Notes: a model not told the origin generated them from the letters alone. A DNA stretch of 64,000 bases from Penicillus capitatus (GCA_965649825.1 OZ287697.1:558001-622000); one strand, 5' to 3'. Counted from the stretch's first letter, positions 11,866-23,124 are shown. Made by a program: numbers and translations.

Positions 11866-12468
11866 TCACAGGTCTTGGCCACTTCTGCCACCTCTCGCAT
11901 TCTTGCCAGTTGTCGATTTCCTCGCCAAGGCCAGATTGCATCGATACCGTTTCTTCTCGCGTTCATAGTCTTGAGTGACCCAGTCGGGATCCGTTCCATA
12001 GTAGGCCGGTGCTCTATATCCATCTTCTCGCCACTCAATTTCCCTGCAGCGCTTTTTCCACTTCTCTGCGGCGCGCCCTTTTTCTGACGGTTCGACGTGG
12101 TGCTCTTACTTTCGAGGAAGTACTCGAGCAGTGTTTTTCTAGGAAGAGGCGTGACATCGCCACTCTCTGTCTCACTCTCTGCCACGTTCTCTTCGTCGGT
12201 CAATGATTTCGCATCGTCAGACGAGTGAATAAAGGTTTGGTGCTCGAGGAAATCGCCATTACGGTTAGAAACAAACAACACGTCGCTATTCTTTTCACCC
12301 TCAAGAAAAGCGAAGGTGAAGCCGTCTTGCAGAGAGAACACCAACTGAACGCCCCTTTTCTTCGCCGCCTGTCCACCAGCGGCACACGTCTTTGCAGAAG
12401 AAATGCGTTTCGACTACGGCATGGTTTTCTTCGGCGATGGCAAGTATCTTCTCCATATCGAGATCCAT
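11866..12468 (-). CDS. Hypothetical protein, 171 residues
   Basis: Three exons (12468-12388, 12344-12110, 12065-11866) join in frame across introns of 43 and 44 nt; the second has a strong GTAAG donor. The product starts with a short helix, followed by a beta-rich segment. A stretch dense in Asp, Glu and Ser (about residues 70-95) comes next. The C-terminal third is basic and aromatic, with KKRCREIEWRED and a run of Tyr and Trp. No signal peptide or membrane segment is present. The exon lengths (81, 235, 200) sum to a whole number of codons, which supports the model. I do not recognise the family; the composition suggests a soluble nuclear or cytosolic protein, but that is only a guess. Confidence 0.55.
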
Positions 12469-12906
12469 AAAACAGCGTGTATGTAAACAGCGTTTTATTC
12501 GATTGTGATGAAATAGCATTAGATGTCACATCATCACCATCAAGACCATTCTCTCCTCTGTGCGTTGGATGTGACAGCAACGTGCATCAGCATAGTCTGC
12601 AGAGAGAACGTCAAGCTTGTCGTGGACACTGTTCGACCGGAATGCTGTCAATTTCCAGATAGGCTCTATCGAAGGGCACCACTGGCTATGTAGAATCACG
12701 TGCCAGGAATGGGAGTTCCACTCGAAAGCGAAGCTGCGTCTAGAGAGCAGAGGGAATAAAGTTGATGATCGAGTCTGTGGTTGTTTTCTGCCTTTTCATT
12801 ACTCGATACCAAGTCTGAGCTTTTTTCGTCTGATCTCAGATAAAGCAATGTGACAAAAGACCGGGGTGCTTTACAACAGACAATAATCTATATGTTGCAA
12901 AGGGCC
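12469..12906. other. Intergenic, nothing recognised
   Basis: About 0.44 kb between two minus-strand genes. It holds promoter and 3' flanking sequence at most. A GTCACATC copy occurs near 12528, and a close relative (ATGTGACA) is found near 12848. Confidence 0.45.
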
Positions 12907-14741
12907 TCAGAAGCACCCATCGATCCCACAGACTTCATCCAGATTGTCACGCGTGACAGGAATGGCCCAACGGCCAAGATGTGCTGAGTAATTTGAGCAA
13001 CGCAGAATGCCGTTGGTTTTCGTTGGCGTTTCAGGAAAATCGATAATTGTCACTCCTCCGCCCACATGTCTAGACACATACAAGCATGGTTTTCGCACAG
13101 CTCTGCATAGCGATATCACGCACCTGAACAGCGAGAGCGCTCCCATGCCAACATCGAGGCAGTGTCCAAGCAGAGCTGCAATGACGGTCGAGTGAGTCGA
13201 GACCACAATGTTTCGTCCATTCGCTAAGTCAACAAGCCGTTCCCAGGCTTCTCCACACCGTGTCCAGAAATCTTCTCGCCCCTCGGCCGTGGAAGGAATC
13301 TCTTGAGAACGAACCTGATGCATTCAGCCTTAGAGTTACGGTGCAGATGGGTCTCGATGAGGAGACATTCACCTCCTGAATGAGTCTGAGTTCCCATTCT
13401 CCTGCGTCCCAGTCCACCAACTCCTTCCATTCAACAACCGGCGGCGGATCTTCTCCGTTCAGTGCTTTGAGATCTGCAATCTTTTGAGCTGTAGATTTTG
13501 ATCGTGCCAGTGGACTGGTGATCACCGTATCAAACTGGAAACACAAGACGTTATGGCAGAAACGGCAATACTTGGTGCGTGAGATAGAACATCAAAGTCG
13601 AGGAGAAGTTCAGCTGTTTTCTGGCTCTGTACATCTCCGAGAAGGCTGATGGGTTCATCTCTCCGTCCAACAATTCGATCTGATGTGCACTGCTCAGAAT
13701 CTCCATGTCGTACCAAGACAATGCGAGATAGCGCCTTTCTTCCTGCCCCATCTGTTCCAAAAGGGGAACTGGGAGACTGGAAAGAGTATCAGATACAAAA
13801 GCTTGTCCCGTTCATAGAATGACCACCGACCTGATTGAGTCGGTCGATCGTGACTCTTGGCGCATCGAAGAGTGACGGCTGAATATCAATCACTGTTGTT
13901 GCTGCATTGCTCTGGAGGAATCTTCTGAAGTACGTCGGTGCCAAACTCGCCGCGCTGAAAATCAAAGCCTAGAGTGGCAGCGATGATCGCCCCGAAATCT
14001 TCAGTCCATCCGCATCTACTTGATTCACTGCATTGTGCGCCACAACAAGGATGCACGATGCATTGGAATGGCTCTGTCCCAGAATCGTTTGCCAGGCCAA
14101 CGACGCACGATACCACAATTCTCTAGAGTACAACGCCATCCACATCCACTCAGCGAAGACAGACGCATCTGATACACGCACCGGACGGGTGCATGCCCAT
14201 CAATCTCTAGTTCATGTGGACAATTCTGCCAGTCTTTGTAAATTTCTCCAAATCTCTCTTTGCCTTCGTGTTTGAGAAGACCTTGCAACGAGTAGAGGTC
14301 GATCTCTCTGAGCTGCGGCACTTCGATAGAGGGATTCTTTCGATCGGACCATATGATCTCAGCCGTTCGTTTCGAACGCGCCAATGGACTGTACATCATC
14401 ATGTCGAAATTCTCGCCCATGAGCATCTCTCGTGTGGTATCTGCTTGGGACGAGCCCAACTCCGTCAGCACGGCATGATTGGAGCTTCCTTGAATTCTGC
14501 CCTCTGCATTCCACGTGCTTTGACCGTGACGTACCAACACGACTCGTTTGGATGAGGTCACACTCGGGAGAGGCAGAGGCTGAATGTCCCGACGGTCTTC
14601 GCAATAAGTGAAATCATCGACCCACTTTTCGACTTCGACGCCTGCAGAAGTACAACGCATACGACTCAGTCGCGAGGGACGGTCTCGTCGAGGACGACAG
14701 GTCGGCAGAGCCGTAATGACTCGCCGAATCACCGAGTCCAT
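12907..14741 (-). CDS. CA1P: 2-carboxy-D-arabinitol-1-phosphatase-like, tandem PGAM domains
   Basis: Seven exons: 14741-14182, 14122-14020, 13968-13831, 13776-13591, 13534-13373, 13314-13124 and 13069-12907. Together they give 500 residues with every junction in frame. The start follows an in-frame TAG by six codons. Residues 1-45 are Arg/Ser-rich and could be a transit peptide. The first histidine-phosphatase domain has VLVRHGQSTWN (RHG at 71-73), REIDLYSLQG and VVAHNAVNQ. The second has LVRHGDSE and a later VSTHSTV. The C-terminal NYSAHLGRWAIP segment closely matches plant chloroplast CA1Pase, which removes phosphate from the Rubisco inhibitor 2-carboxyarabinitol 1-phosphate. In the plant enzyme, as I recall it, the second domain has lost its RHG; here it is kept. 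The substrate in this organism is inferred. The gene is head to head with the DUF1995 gene. Confidence 0.9.
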
Positions 14742-14769
14742 ACGAGACCTCGTACGACGCTAATGCGCG

Positions 14770-16003
14770 ATGCGGTTGTCGCGACCAAGTGTGCAGCCAT
14801 CTCTGGCCTGCGGTGTTTCCATAAGACGCCATAGCCGATCGAGGCATCCCGGCTTCTTTTCCTCTCACTCCACGCACAACGGGGTGGAGATCGACAAAAG
14901 GCGATCGTGCCGAATCCTGGCCAGCGACGAAGAACTGTCTGTGGCTGAACCTCCGAGAGATGACGACGTAATGCATGAGCTCGGGTGAAAATAGCGTGTA
15001 GCTGCTTGGCACGAAGGTGTTGCCAGACAACTTGGCCGATTCCTTGTTTCAGGCGAGTGAAGCGGCAGTCCTGGCAATAAACAGAGGATCCACCAGATGC
15101 ATTGTAACACTCGTTGTCTTCATATCTGTCTTCATTGTGTGAAGAAATAGGTCGAATTGCTGCTGCCAGAATTCTGGGACCCTGTATCTGGACCGGTGTT
15201 CAGTGACGAAGGAGACAACGTGCGTTTTTGGAAGCTGAGTCGTCGATTTTTGGACAATTTGGCAGAGCAGCTTTCAACGAAACGAATCAAAGCCGTATAT
15301 CATCGACACTCTTTCATCTCACTCTTTCTGAATTCCTTTCTGTCTGTCGAACAGCTCTTTCCAGACATGGGAGTGACAGTGATGCTCAAGAATTTGTGGA
15401 GAGATGCCAATTTCGAAATCGGATGCCTCAATTCGAAAGCCATCGTCTTTGAGGACAACGATGTGATGGTTATGGTAGCTCCCGATCCTCCAGGATTTGA
15501 AGACTGTCGCAGAATTGTTGCCGAGATGTCAGAAGACGGATACGTTGTCCTATTCAATCCCAGATTCTTAAGGTCTCCCTCACTGGGATTGCTCTCCAGA
15601 GACCGACAGATGCCGGTTGTAGTGGAGATGTCGGTGTTGGATTGAATGTCCGTCGCATGAGAGACATGTTCTCGCGTGAATTCTTGACAGTCTACTCTTT
15701 GAGACCCATCGGCGATTTTGGATCAGTGTTTCGTAAGTTTCCGGACCCGTGGTTCGTCTTTATTGCCGATGAAGCTTCTCCGGGAAGATACAAAAAGATT
15801 GCAGAACGATCTTCGCGCCTATCAGGTCCCTTGGCGATTCGATGAGCTCTGCGGATGTCTGGTTTTCAGGAGATGTGTTGGACGGCATTCTCCAAAAGCA
15901 CATGCAGCAGGAGAAGGACGAAGAAAAAAGTGAGCCAGGATTAGTCGAATCCATCACGCTGCCCATTCGATCATTTCAACGATTTATGAGATCTCTGATG
16001 TAA
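14770..16003 (+). CDS. DUF1995 domain protein, probably plastid
   Basis: Five exons: 14770-14967, 15002-15103, 15151-15572, 15623-15825 and 15870-16003. They give 352 residues with all phases consistent. The ATG comes two codons after an in-frame TAA. The first 65 residues are Ser/Arg-rich and plausibly a transit peptide. The body has the family's hallmarks: a VELLLPEFWDP strand near the start, VMVAPDPPGFEDC then VLFNPRF, a glycine-rich GDVGVGLNVRRMR segment, and YSLRPI...FRKFPDPWFVFI. DUF1995 proteins are known mainly from cyanobacteria and plastids and have no established reaction. Only 28 bp separate its ATG from that of the phosphatase gene on the other strand, so the two must share regulatory DNA. 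Confidence 0.8.
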
Positions 16004-16158
16004 TACTGTGATTTCTTTCACGTCGACTTCTCGAACTTGGAGAAAGGGTCACCGGAGTTACCGGTGTTCCGACGGGGGTTTCGATGATGCCTCGTGGCGT
16101 GGCAGCACAAGTGTGGAAAGAGGTGGTTAAGTGAATCAAGGCTCTCGAGCCGTCCGCT

Positions 16159-17156
16159 GTGCCGCTTACGCCTGTCGAGGAGTTGGATCGCCTCCTTCCC
16201 GAATGCCGCACGCTGATAAATTCCAGAAAATTGAACGCACTAGGCTTTTATCAGATTTTTTGGCGAAACCATGACAGCCGAGCGGGTCTTGGAAGTTGTT
16301 CTTCCGCATCTGACCCGAGAGTTTGTCCTGATGTCTCTGGCTGGCTGTATTTTGGAGGATGCGTCAATCGACGACCTCGCCGAACGATCAAAAGACTCGA
16401 AAGGCTATTGAAAATCGCCGGCTCTTCGGCGAATGCTTCGGAATACCCGCCCGTGGGCGGGTCACGCGGCAAAGAGTCGATGACGTGCGAGATATGTGGA
16501 AGGACGGGGCATGCTGCCTCTCATGTTGGAACAAATCGAACAAGCCGAGTGGATTTATATCTGTTGCACCCAAGGCCAATCGTGTTTCGTCGGATGGGGA
16601 TAGACTGCCGCTTATCTGGGTTGTAGCAACGACTACCGATGGAAAGCGGCTGCCCGCGATTATAGACTGCGGTGCACCGATCAGTCCAATGAGAGTTTAT
16701 ATGTGAATTGATATTTAAAGCCTTCACTCGGGAGTCTTAGGGATGTGTATAGGTGACGTTTAGGAATCATTGTGTTTGTGTTAGAAATGGTCCTTCGCAA
16801 AAAATGTAAACCTCGCCGGAGGCCGACCTCGTCGGAGGCCAACCTCGTCGGATGCGAGTCGAACAAGAAACTACGTGGCAAATAATAACTGACTAACTAA
16901 AGACGCATACAACAGAACAGTCCGGTTTAAATACCCAGAAATCCCCATGTATCACCTCATCTGTCGTCATTACGTCAGACACGACGACAGCCTTTCGACC
17001 GCTCGTCCCCTTGCTGACATCGTGCTATGTTCGAGGCACGAATCTGGTCCTCGATGGCCCAAAATACTGTTAACATGCTCAAGTGGAACCAAGTTCACAG
17101 GAAATTTGTTTGTGCAGATCGCACTCAAATACGGACTTATCTTCGAGTGTCGCTGA
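16159..17156 (+). mobile_element. Decayed LTR-retrotransposon relic (gag-pol pieces)
   Basis: Three fragments lie in the expected order but in broken frames. Around 16485-16530 is a zinc-knuckle remnant, CEICGRTGHAA, whose last cysteine is lost by frame disruption. At about 16616-16706 there is a protease-like segment with LPAIIDCGAPIS, where the usual Asp-Ser/Thr-Gly reads DCG. At about 17055-17150 there is an integrase-core-like PKILLT...GTKFTGNLF segment. Reverse transcriptase and RNase H are missing, implying an internal deletion. No paired long terminal repeats were found. The order protease before integrase fits a Ty3/gypsy or Ty1/copia-type element, but the class is unresolved. It cannot encode a functional protein as it stands. 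Confidence 0.55.
16811..16858. repeat. Three tandem 16-bp repeats
   Basis: Copies begin at 16811, 16827 and 16843, each starting CCTCG(C/T)CGGA with two or three substitutions between copies. They lie inside the decayed retroelement region. Confidence 0.6.
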
Positions 17157-17864
17157 TTGGTATTTGTTGCATTCGCACACTCACGTCGGCGGCGGAAAAT
17201 CGGTCGAACGAATGCGGATGCCGAACCTTAAACACAGATACGATCATCCGGTCCTGTCACGCACTCGACGAACGAACGCACGCAGACGCAGGCGACGACG
17301 AAGGCGTATTCTACACGAGGACTGACTAACAATGAATGGTCTGGATTGTATAGGCTGGAGAACGAACCAACAAGTCACATCAAACGACCAAACGCTGTTC
17401 TCAGCCTCTCCTTGGTCAGCTGCGCGAAGCTGAGCACGATGTGACTGTGACAGGTCCACAGATCTATAATATCCATAATCGAAATCATCTTTAAGCCGAC
17501 AGTGCTGCTGTATGTGAAAGGAATCCAGGCTTGTGCGCTAGACAGCACCGCGTCAACAAAGACGACGCATAGTATTTGTTGTGCGCGGCGCGTGGTGGAT
17601 CGGACGCAGCCGGCGCACATGCGCATTTCGAGACAGTGGAGAAAACGGGACGCGTATCAATTAAATTCTGATTGCCGATCTGCAGACTCGTCTCTGATCT
17701 ACAGTCGCTTCATTCCGTCAGTCTTGTCTACGGTGTGCACAGAACTCACCTGACGAACACCTTTGTCGGACGTTTCGGAGACGGAAGTTATTTGCAGAAA
17801 AAGGAGGCGAAGTGGACGTAGCAACGGAAATGACAATGTCAAATTAAAATGGCACTTCTCGTCT
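17157..17864. other. Intergenic, nothing recognised
   Basis: About 0.7 kb after the retroelement remnants. Short ORFs only, with some arginine-rich frames that come from a CGACG-rich patch near 17270-17310. The 3' end should include the PGP synthase promoter, but no clear TATA box is seen. Confidence 0.4.
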
Positions 17865-19078
17865 ATGATCATTCAGCCTGCACATTTGCATCGCATCGTA
17901 ATGATTCGCCTTTCATTTCTGGCCAAGCTTTCGCGGTTACGTTTTGGCTGTAATCTCACGCAAGACTTGCAGCGGTGTTCTGCACCCTATGTCGTCCCTC
18001 GTCTCTTAAGCACGTCGCCCTGCGGCATTCCGCAACTGTCCCAACGGTGCCCGTCAGTCGATCGAACCAGACGTACGTCTATTTATCCTTTCCCTTCTCG
18101 TAAAGAAACGTTCAGTAATTCCTTCAGCCAAGGGAAATGAACGAAACGGTTTGGAGATGCACAGAGTGAATGCAACGAGTGAGAATCTAACGAAACACGC
18201 GGAATCAGAAGAAAAAAGTGAGAAGACGGTGAGCGTCATTTTCGATAACGTACAGATTTGCAAAACTTCGGTCCTAGATATTGACATTGCCAACAGTGCT
18301 AACGATCGGTCGAGTTTGTGCCATCCCCCTCCTGGTTACAAGTCAGATAGATACCTTTGCGTCGAAGCTTAATGAAATGCACCCTCATGTCCATCAGGTT
18401 TCTACATAGAGCATACGTGGTCACCTGTGGCATGCACAACCCTGTTCATCACGGCGTCCATTACGGATTGGCTAGATGGCTATCTAGCAAGAAAAACAGT
18501 GAGGCGCAGATCAGTTCAGGAGTTGCTGTTAAGAAGAAACCATTCTGCAGAATACATTCTCAAGTTTTGGCGCTTTTCTGGATCCTGTGGCCGACAAACT
18601 CATGGTCGCAGCTGCTCTGATTCTGCTTAGCAGTTCTCCTGTACCGTATGGATCGCTCGAGGCAAACAGATGGATTCTTCCAGTGCTCTCATTAAGTACT
18701 TAGCCTCCATCTCGCTTTCGTGAATGATCTCGCTGGTTTCATCTAGTTATCATTGGCCGAGAAATCACAATGTCATCTTTGCGTGAATGGGCCGCCAGTG
18801 TGAGCAAAGAAGCATACAAAGCTGTCGCCGTCAGTTCATGGGGAAAAGTGAAAACGGCATCGCAAGTATGTCTCTTGTCCTCTACCTTGTCGCTGAGGGT
18901 CTCTGTTTGTTCGATTGCTCAGATGTCGTCTATCATCCTCTTGCTGATGGCATCTGATGGCCGGATACCTCACATTGGTTGGCTGACCGACGTAGGTCTG
19001 CTGTTGTTATCCGTTGCCGCATACTTGTCGTTGCATTCCCTTGCACTGTACTTTAAGGGAATCTGGAAACACCTGTAA
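17865..19078 (+). CDS. PGP1: CDP-diacylglycerol-glycerol-3-phosphate 3-phosphatidyltransferase (PGP synthase)
   Basis: Seven exons: 17865-18099, 18128-18228, 18278-18341, 18398-18498, 18551-18695, 18747-18865 and 18923-19078. They give 306 residues. The enzyme makes phosphatidylglycerol phosphate from CDP-diacylglycerol and glycerol 3-phosphate, the committed step to phosphatidylglycerol and cardiolipin. The CDP-alcohol phosphotransferase signature D-G-x2-A-R-x-G-x3-D-x3-D is visible: DGYLAR is encoded at the end of exon 4 and FGAFLDPVADKLM in exon 5. Around it are LPTVLTIGR and REITMSSLREW, which are typical of bacterial-type PgsA, plus hydrophobic membrane segments. The N-terminal 90 residues are basic and rich in Leu, Ser and Arg, suggesting a mitochondrial presequence; the ATG at 17901 is an alternative start. 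The first intron (28 nt) is shorter than usual, so the first junction is the weakest. Confidence 0.88.
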
Positions 19079-19132
19079 TCCAAGACTATTAATCCAACTC
19101 ACTTTTGTGCGTACAGCATCAAAAAATGTCAT

Positions 19133-20063
19133 TCAACCAACGACCAGAGTGGAGTCGTCCAGGAACTTGTATTCAGGGACTTCTAGATTATAGGGAGCAG
19201 GTCCTTTACGGATACGTCCCGAAGTGTCGTAATGACTTCCGTGGCAGGGACAGAACCATCCACCGTAATCTCCTGCATTTGCGATGGGCACACATCCTAG
19301 ATGTGTACAAACCCCAATAACCACCAGCCACTAAGTACAGAGAAATCTCGCTCCTCTGTCTGTTAAATTGAAGAATTCGCACTTCGGGATTGGCTGCACG
19401 CTCCGAATCGTGCTCTGGGTCTCTTAGCAGTGAAACAGTGACATTCTTGGCTTCATTAATCTCTGCTTCGCTCCTTCGACGGATAAAAACAGGCTTTCCT
19501 CGCCACTTCAGCGTCACAGCTTGGCCCACTTCGATCGCCGAAATGTCCACTTCAAGTGACGACATTGCCAAGACATCTTTCGATGCCTGCATTTTAGAGG
19601 TGAAGCGACAGGATCGCCACTGAATACGGTGTCTACGGTCATGGAGAGGATGAACTTCAAGACAGCGAGACGGATGGCCGCCGCGTACAGAAAACGGCCG
19701 CCAGTCAGCACAAAGTAAGTAAAGGCACGTCGACTTGGATCTCCAGGCGTGAAACGCTCGTGGTGATGATCATCGTAACTGCACACCGCGACGAGCCTCG
19801 AGTGAGAAGTATTGACGAGGCTTTCTTACGTGATGTCGTTTCTTGGGTTCTTTAGCGCCTCGACTGTCGGCGGTGGACCTGTCGACGTCGGCGTGAGCGA
19901 CGCACAGCCTATCACAACGTCAACAGCGAATGCGATGACCAGTGCCTTCTTGACCTTTGGACCAGAGGGAACGAGGATCGAATAGAGTCCACCCCACGGA
20001 GGAGGCGGTGTCGGTCGTTACCAAACGAGGAATCGTCGATTGAAGGCAGCGACGCAGAGCCAT
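19133..20063 (-). CDS. UQCRFS1: Mitochondrial Rieske iron-sulfur protein of complex III
   Basis: Five exons: 20063-19955, 19908-19830, 19778-19637, 19586-19383 and 19330-19133. They give 243 residues with all phases matching. The protein carries the high-potential 2Fe-2S cluster of the cytochrome bc1 complex and passes electrons from ubiquinol to cytochrome c1. Cluster-binding boxes are complete: CTHLGC and CPCHGSHYD, each giving one Cys and one His ligand plus the disulfide Cys. Before them lie the membrane anchor ([19 protein letters not shown] region) and the conserved VDIS...[16 protein letters not shown] strand. The first 35 residues ([13 protein letters not shown]...) look like a mitochondrial presequence. 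The mitochondrial rather than plastid b6f form is indicated by the WRGKPVFIR segment and the PYNLEVPEY end. It is head to head with the EGY gene, 56 bp between start codons. Confidence 0.93.
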
Positions 20064-20119
20064 GAGAATCGCGATGTGGAGATGTGCGTTCGTTCGTCGT
20101 CGTTCGTTTGTATCGCACG

Positions 20120-22049
20120 ATGCACGTTTCGTCGACGATCGAGGTTTTCAACCGGCAGCGACTGTATCGTTTCGTCGGAAGGCATTCGACGTCGTCACCG
20201 TCGCGTCTGCGCATATGGCGGCGTTCACGATTCCTCTGTTCGACTTCAAATTCCGATGAGAATGGTGGAAGTCCAATCGTCCAAAAGGAAGCGACGGGTA
20301 TCAAGAAAACAATGGCGGATCTTGATGCCATTCTCGGAATCGAAGAAGAAGAAGGCGACCTCGAACCCGATGCTGCACCCAAAGAGAAAGGATCGGTCGG
20401 TGCCATATATTTTTTATACATCACCCGAAAAACATAGGGATTCCCGTAGGCACTGTCGCCAGAAACGGAGGAAGAAATTCGATCGTTGGCGAAAGAAGTC
20501 ACAGAAAAACTGACAGAAGATGAGGCACCCTTTGATAAAAATAAGGAAAAGGAATTTGCTGAGAAAATGGTAATGACACTAGCTGCAGTAAATTGTTGTT
20601 TCCTTGGCTATCTTCTGTTTTCATTTTCAAGGCTGATGTTATGAAGAAGGCGACGATGTCCGCTGAAGGTCTGGATAATGGCCAAGAACTCCTGGACAGC
20701 TTAGAAAAGCTGCTGGAGTCAGGCATCAGTGCCAAAGACAAGAAGAACGAAGATTTCAAAGTCATGAAGGATCGCGTTTTTGGGGCTGATACTTTTTGGG
20801 TGACGGAGGTCATTCCTGCAAACGATGGGTACGGAGGACAACGGTTTCGAGGCAATATGAGAGGAAAGAATGAGAACGACTCCTTTCTCGAAATCGAATC
20901 GCGGATGAAAGAGCTCTTCGGCGACAAGTATACGGTGCTGATGTTTGAAGAGGCTGATGAGTCCAATTCCTTCTCCGAGACAAATCCCACGCCTAAAGTG
21001 TGTTTCCAAGTGGCGCCGGCCGAAGCAGCCCGTCCTCCAAAGTCACCCAGTTGGCGACCCGTCGCCGGAGGAGTTTTGTTTCTCTTCACATTGGCGACGT
21101 CGTATGTGTTGGGTGTCTCGTCGAATGTCGGTAACATTCCACGGCCTGTCGTGGAGTATCTTTCACAGCCAAATCATTTGAATACAGACCAGTGGCCGGA
21201 CTACGTAAAAAACTGGAATCCATCAATGTTCCTATTTTCCTCTGCAACAGTTGCATTGGGCGTCATGTTCCTTCAGTTAATGCACGAGGCTGGACATCGT
21301 GTCGTCGGATTTCTGAAGAAGATCAAACTAAAGGGCTCCCTTCTTCTACCAAACACTCAGATCGGCACACTGGGATCGGCAACACAGCTGGATTCCTTGG
21401 TCAAGACGCGACAGGACTTATGGGACTTCGCCTTCGCAGGCATCGCCGCTGGAGGGATCTCTTCCATGGCTCTGATCATTGCCGGCCTCATTATGTCACA
21501 GGTCCATCTCTTTTTCGAAATCATTACGGCTCATGACCTGCGATACAGGATGCTTCTGTTCCAAGAGAAGCCCTCGTTCCCGTGCCTTCTGTCCTACTGC
21601 AAGGAAGCACGCTCATCGGCGGACTCCTCCAAACGGTTCTCGGAGACGCAGCATCGGCCCGGACGATCTTCCTGCATCCATTGACCATTGCTGGGTGGTG
21701 TGGACTGACCACCACTGCGCTGAATGCGCTCCCTGTCGGTAATCTGGACGGCGGTCGAATGATGCTGTCAGCATACGGACTGCGATCTCTCAACGTTTCG
21801 TCGGTCTTCACATACGCGGGTCTGGCGTTGGGAATCATTGGAAGCTCGCTGGCCTTGCCATTTGGACTGTACATATTGATCTGTGATCGAGAGCCCGAGG
21901 TCTACATTCAGAATCAGGTCACACCAACGGAGCGCACACGGCAATGGATCACTGCAATCTCCATTGTTCTCGCTATTCTCGTGTTGCTTCCGATGGGACT
22001 GTTTGATACGAACGACGCGGGTCTGGGTCCGGGAGGACCTATGATCTAG
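20120..22049 (+). CDS. EGY: EGY-like site-2 metalloprotease, plastid membrane
   Basis: Four exons: 20120-20395, 20450-20569, 20632-21501 and 21549-22049. They give 588 residues. S2P proteases cut substrates within the membrane; the EGY branch acts in plastid thylakoid development. The zinc motif HEXXH reads HEAGH in exon 3, and the second ligand motif reads NLDGG in exon 4 after ALNALPVG. The EGY-specific soluble domain is present (TFWVTEV, RFRGNMRGK), followed by at least six hydrophobic segments. The first 50 residues are Arg/Ser-rich and could be a transit peptide; in-frame non-ATG codons extend upstream, so 20120 is the first ATG. Its last exon from 21585 onward is duplicated at 29052. 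Confidence 0.9.
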
Positions 22050-22430
22050 CCGACAGAAAACCTTTCGTAACATTTTTGCGATTCCTTGAAAAAGAACGCG
22101 ACCCTATTAAAAACGTATCTTTACGCCATCGACATTCCACCGTCAGTGACGATAGTTTGACCCGTTATGTAAGCCGCAGCAGGATCCATCGCCAGAAATC
22201 TCACCAAACCGGCCACCTCCTCTGGAGTTCCATACCTCCCTACACACAACATTCCTCAGCGCCAGTCAGGAGATGGAACAGAATGACTCAGAGCAATCCT
22301 GCGACATATTTCTTCCTGCTGCTCCTTGCTAAGAAGATGCGTCATGTCGGTTACAATGAACCCAGGTGCCACGGCGTTGACGGTGATGTTCCACCTTCCC
22401 CACTCTTTAGCGCAGGCTTTGGTCAGACCA
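21585..22430. repeat. 846-bp direct repeat, copy 1
   Basis: Aligns without indels to 29052-29897 at a constant offset of 7467. I count ten substitutions, all in the first 490 bases or so; the last 350 bases are identical. It contains the end of EGY exon 4, the 24-base-identical tail after the stop, and the convergent end of fabG. The match stops abruptly after GGTCAGACCA at 22430. Confidence 0.95.
22121..22430 (-). pseudogene. fabG: fabG 3' fragment
   Basis: Identical to the C-terminal part of the intact fabG at 29588-29897, covering the last exon (22239-22121) and the end of the previous one (22430-22288). The upstream half, including the nucleotide-binding motif and catalytic Ser-Tyr-Lys, is absent: the sequence leaves the fabG match at 22430. 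It cannot make a working reductase. The perfect identity with the intact copy points to a recent event or an assembly duplication. Confidence 0.9.
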
Positions 22431-23124
22431 TTACTCTTCCTTCTCGCGAAAACCTAAAGTCTATCCGTCATGAACACTGAATGCAGCATGCAATTAGTTC
22501 TACTTTTGCTCATTGAAGAACAATGGCAAAACTGCCATAGTTGTTAGCACAAGACAACTGTCTTGTTAGGAAAGGGAAGAGAGAAGCACATTTGAAACTC
22601 AAGAGCCTGTCTACATCTCAAAAATGTCTACCGAGTCATGTATCCTCGTTTTGCTGAAGTCGGATTAATCTCCATAAGACACCTAGGACGGGGAATGGTG
22701 GAAGAGAGTCGTGCGAGTCGTAGTCTCAACTATGTTTCGAGCAAAGACTTGCCAGAAGCTCGCACTAGTTTCTCAACGAACAATACTGTACCATCGACGC
22801 TGGGGGACAGGCTGTCGTCTGCCTCGATTTTTCGCACACAAAGCAGTACGCACAGCGGGAATGATGAAGATGAGGCGCGGGCGTCGTCTTCTGTCAACGG
22901 TTCGATACAAGACACTAAGATCGCGCCATCGTCGTTCATTGTAAGCTCATCGGTTAGACTGATCCGCGGATTCACAAGACTGATGCACAACAGGGCCGCG
23001 ATGAACGCTCTGAAGCCGAAAAGTATACTATATAAACCAAGTGCACGAGCAAGAAGAGCAGAATTCGCCGTGCTTTTGTACTGAACGATTAAGCGCGACG
23101 TGTTTTTTCTGACGTGCTTGACGC
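22431..23124. other. Start of inserted segment; weak ORF 22638-23084
   Basis: Unique DNA after the repeat breakpoint. An ATG-initiated 148-codon ORF (22638-23084) is Ser/Arg-rich and resembles no family. It runs across a good TATA box at 23029, so it is probably not a gene or is at most an upstream transcript. Nothing else was recognised. Confidence 0.4.
23029..23036 (+). promoter_or_regulatory. TATA box of the Kunitz gene
   Basis: TATATAAA lies 89 bp upstream of the ATG at 23125. The spacing suits transcription starting about 60 bp before the start codon. Confidence 0.55.

Noticed and set aside
22638-23084. 148-codon ORF upstream of the Kunitz gene
   Set aside because: It reads through a convincing TATA box positioned for the Kunitz gene and resembles no family.
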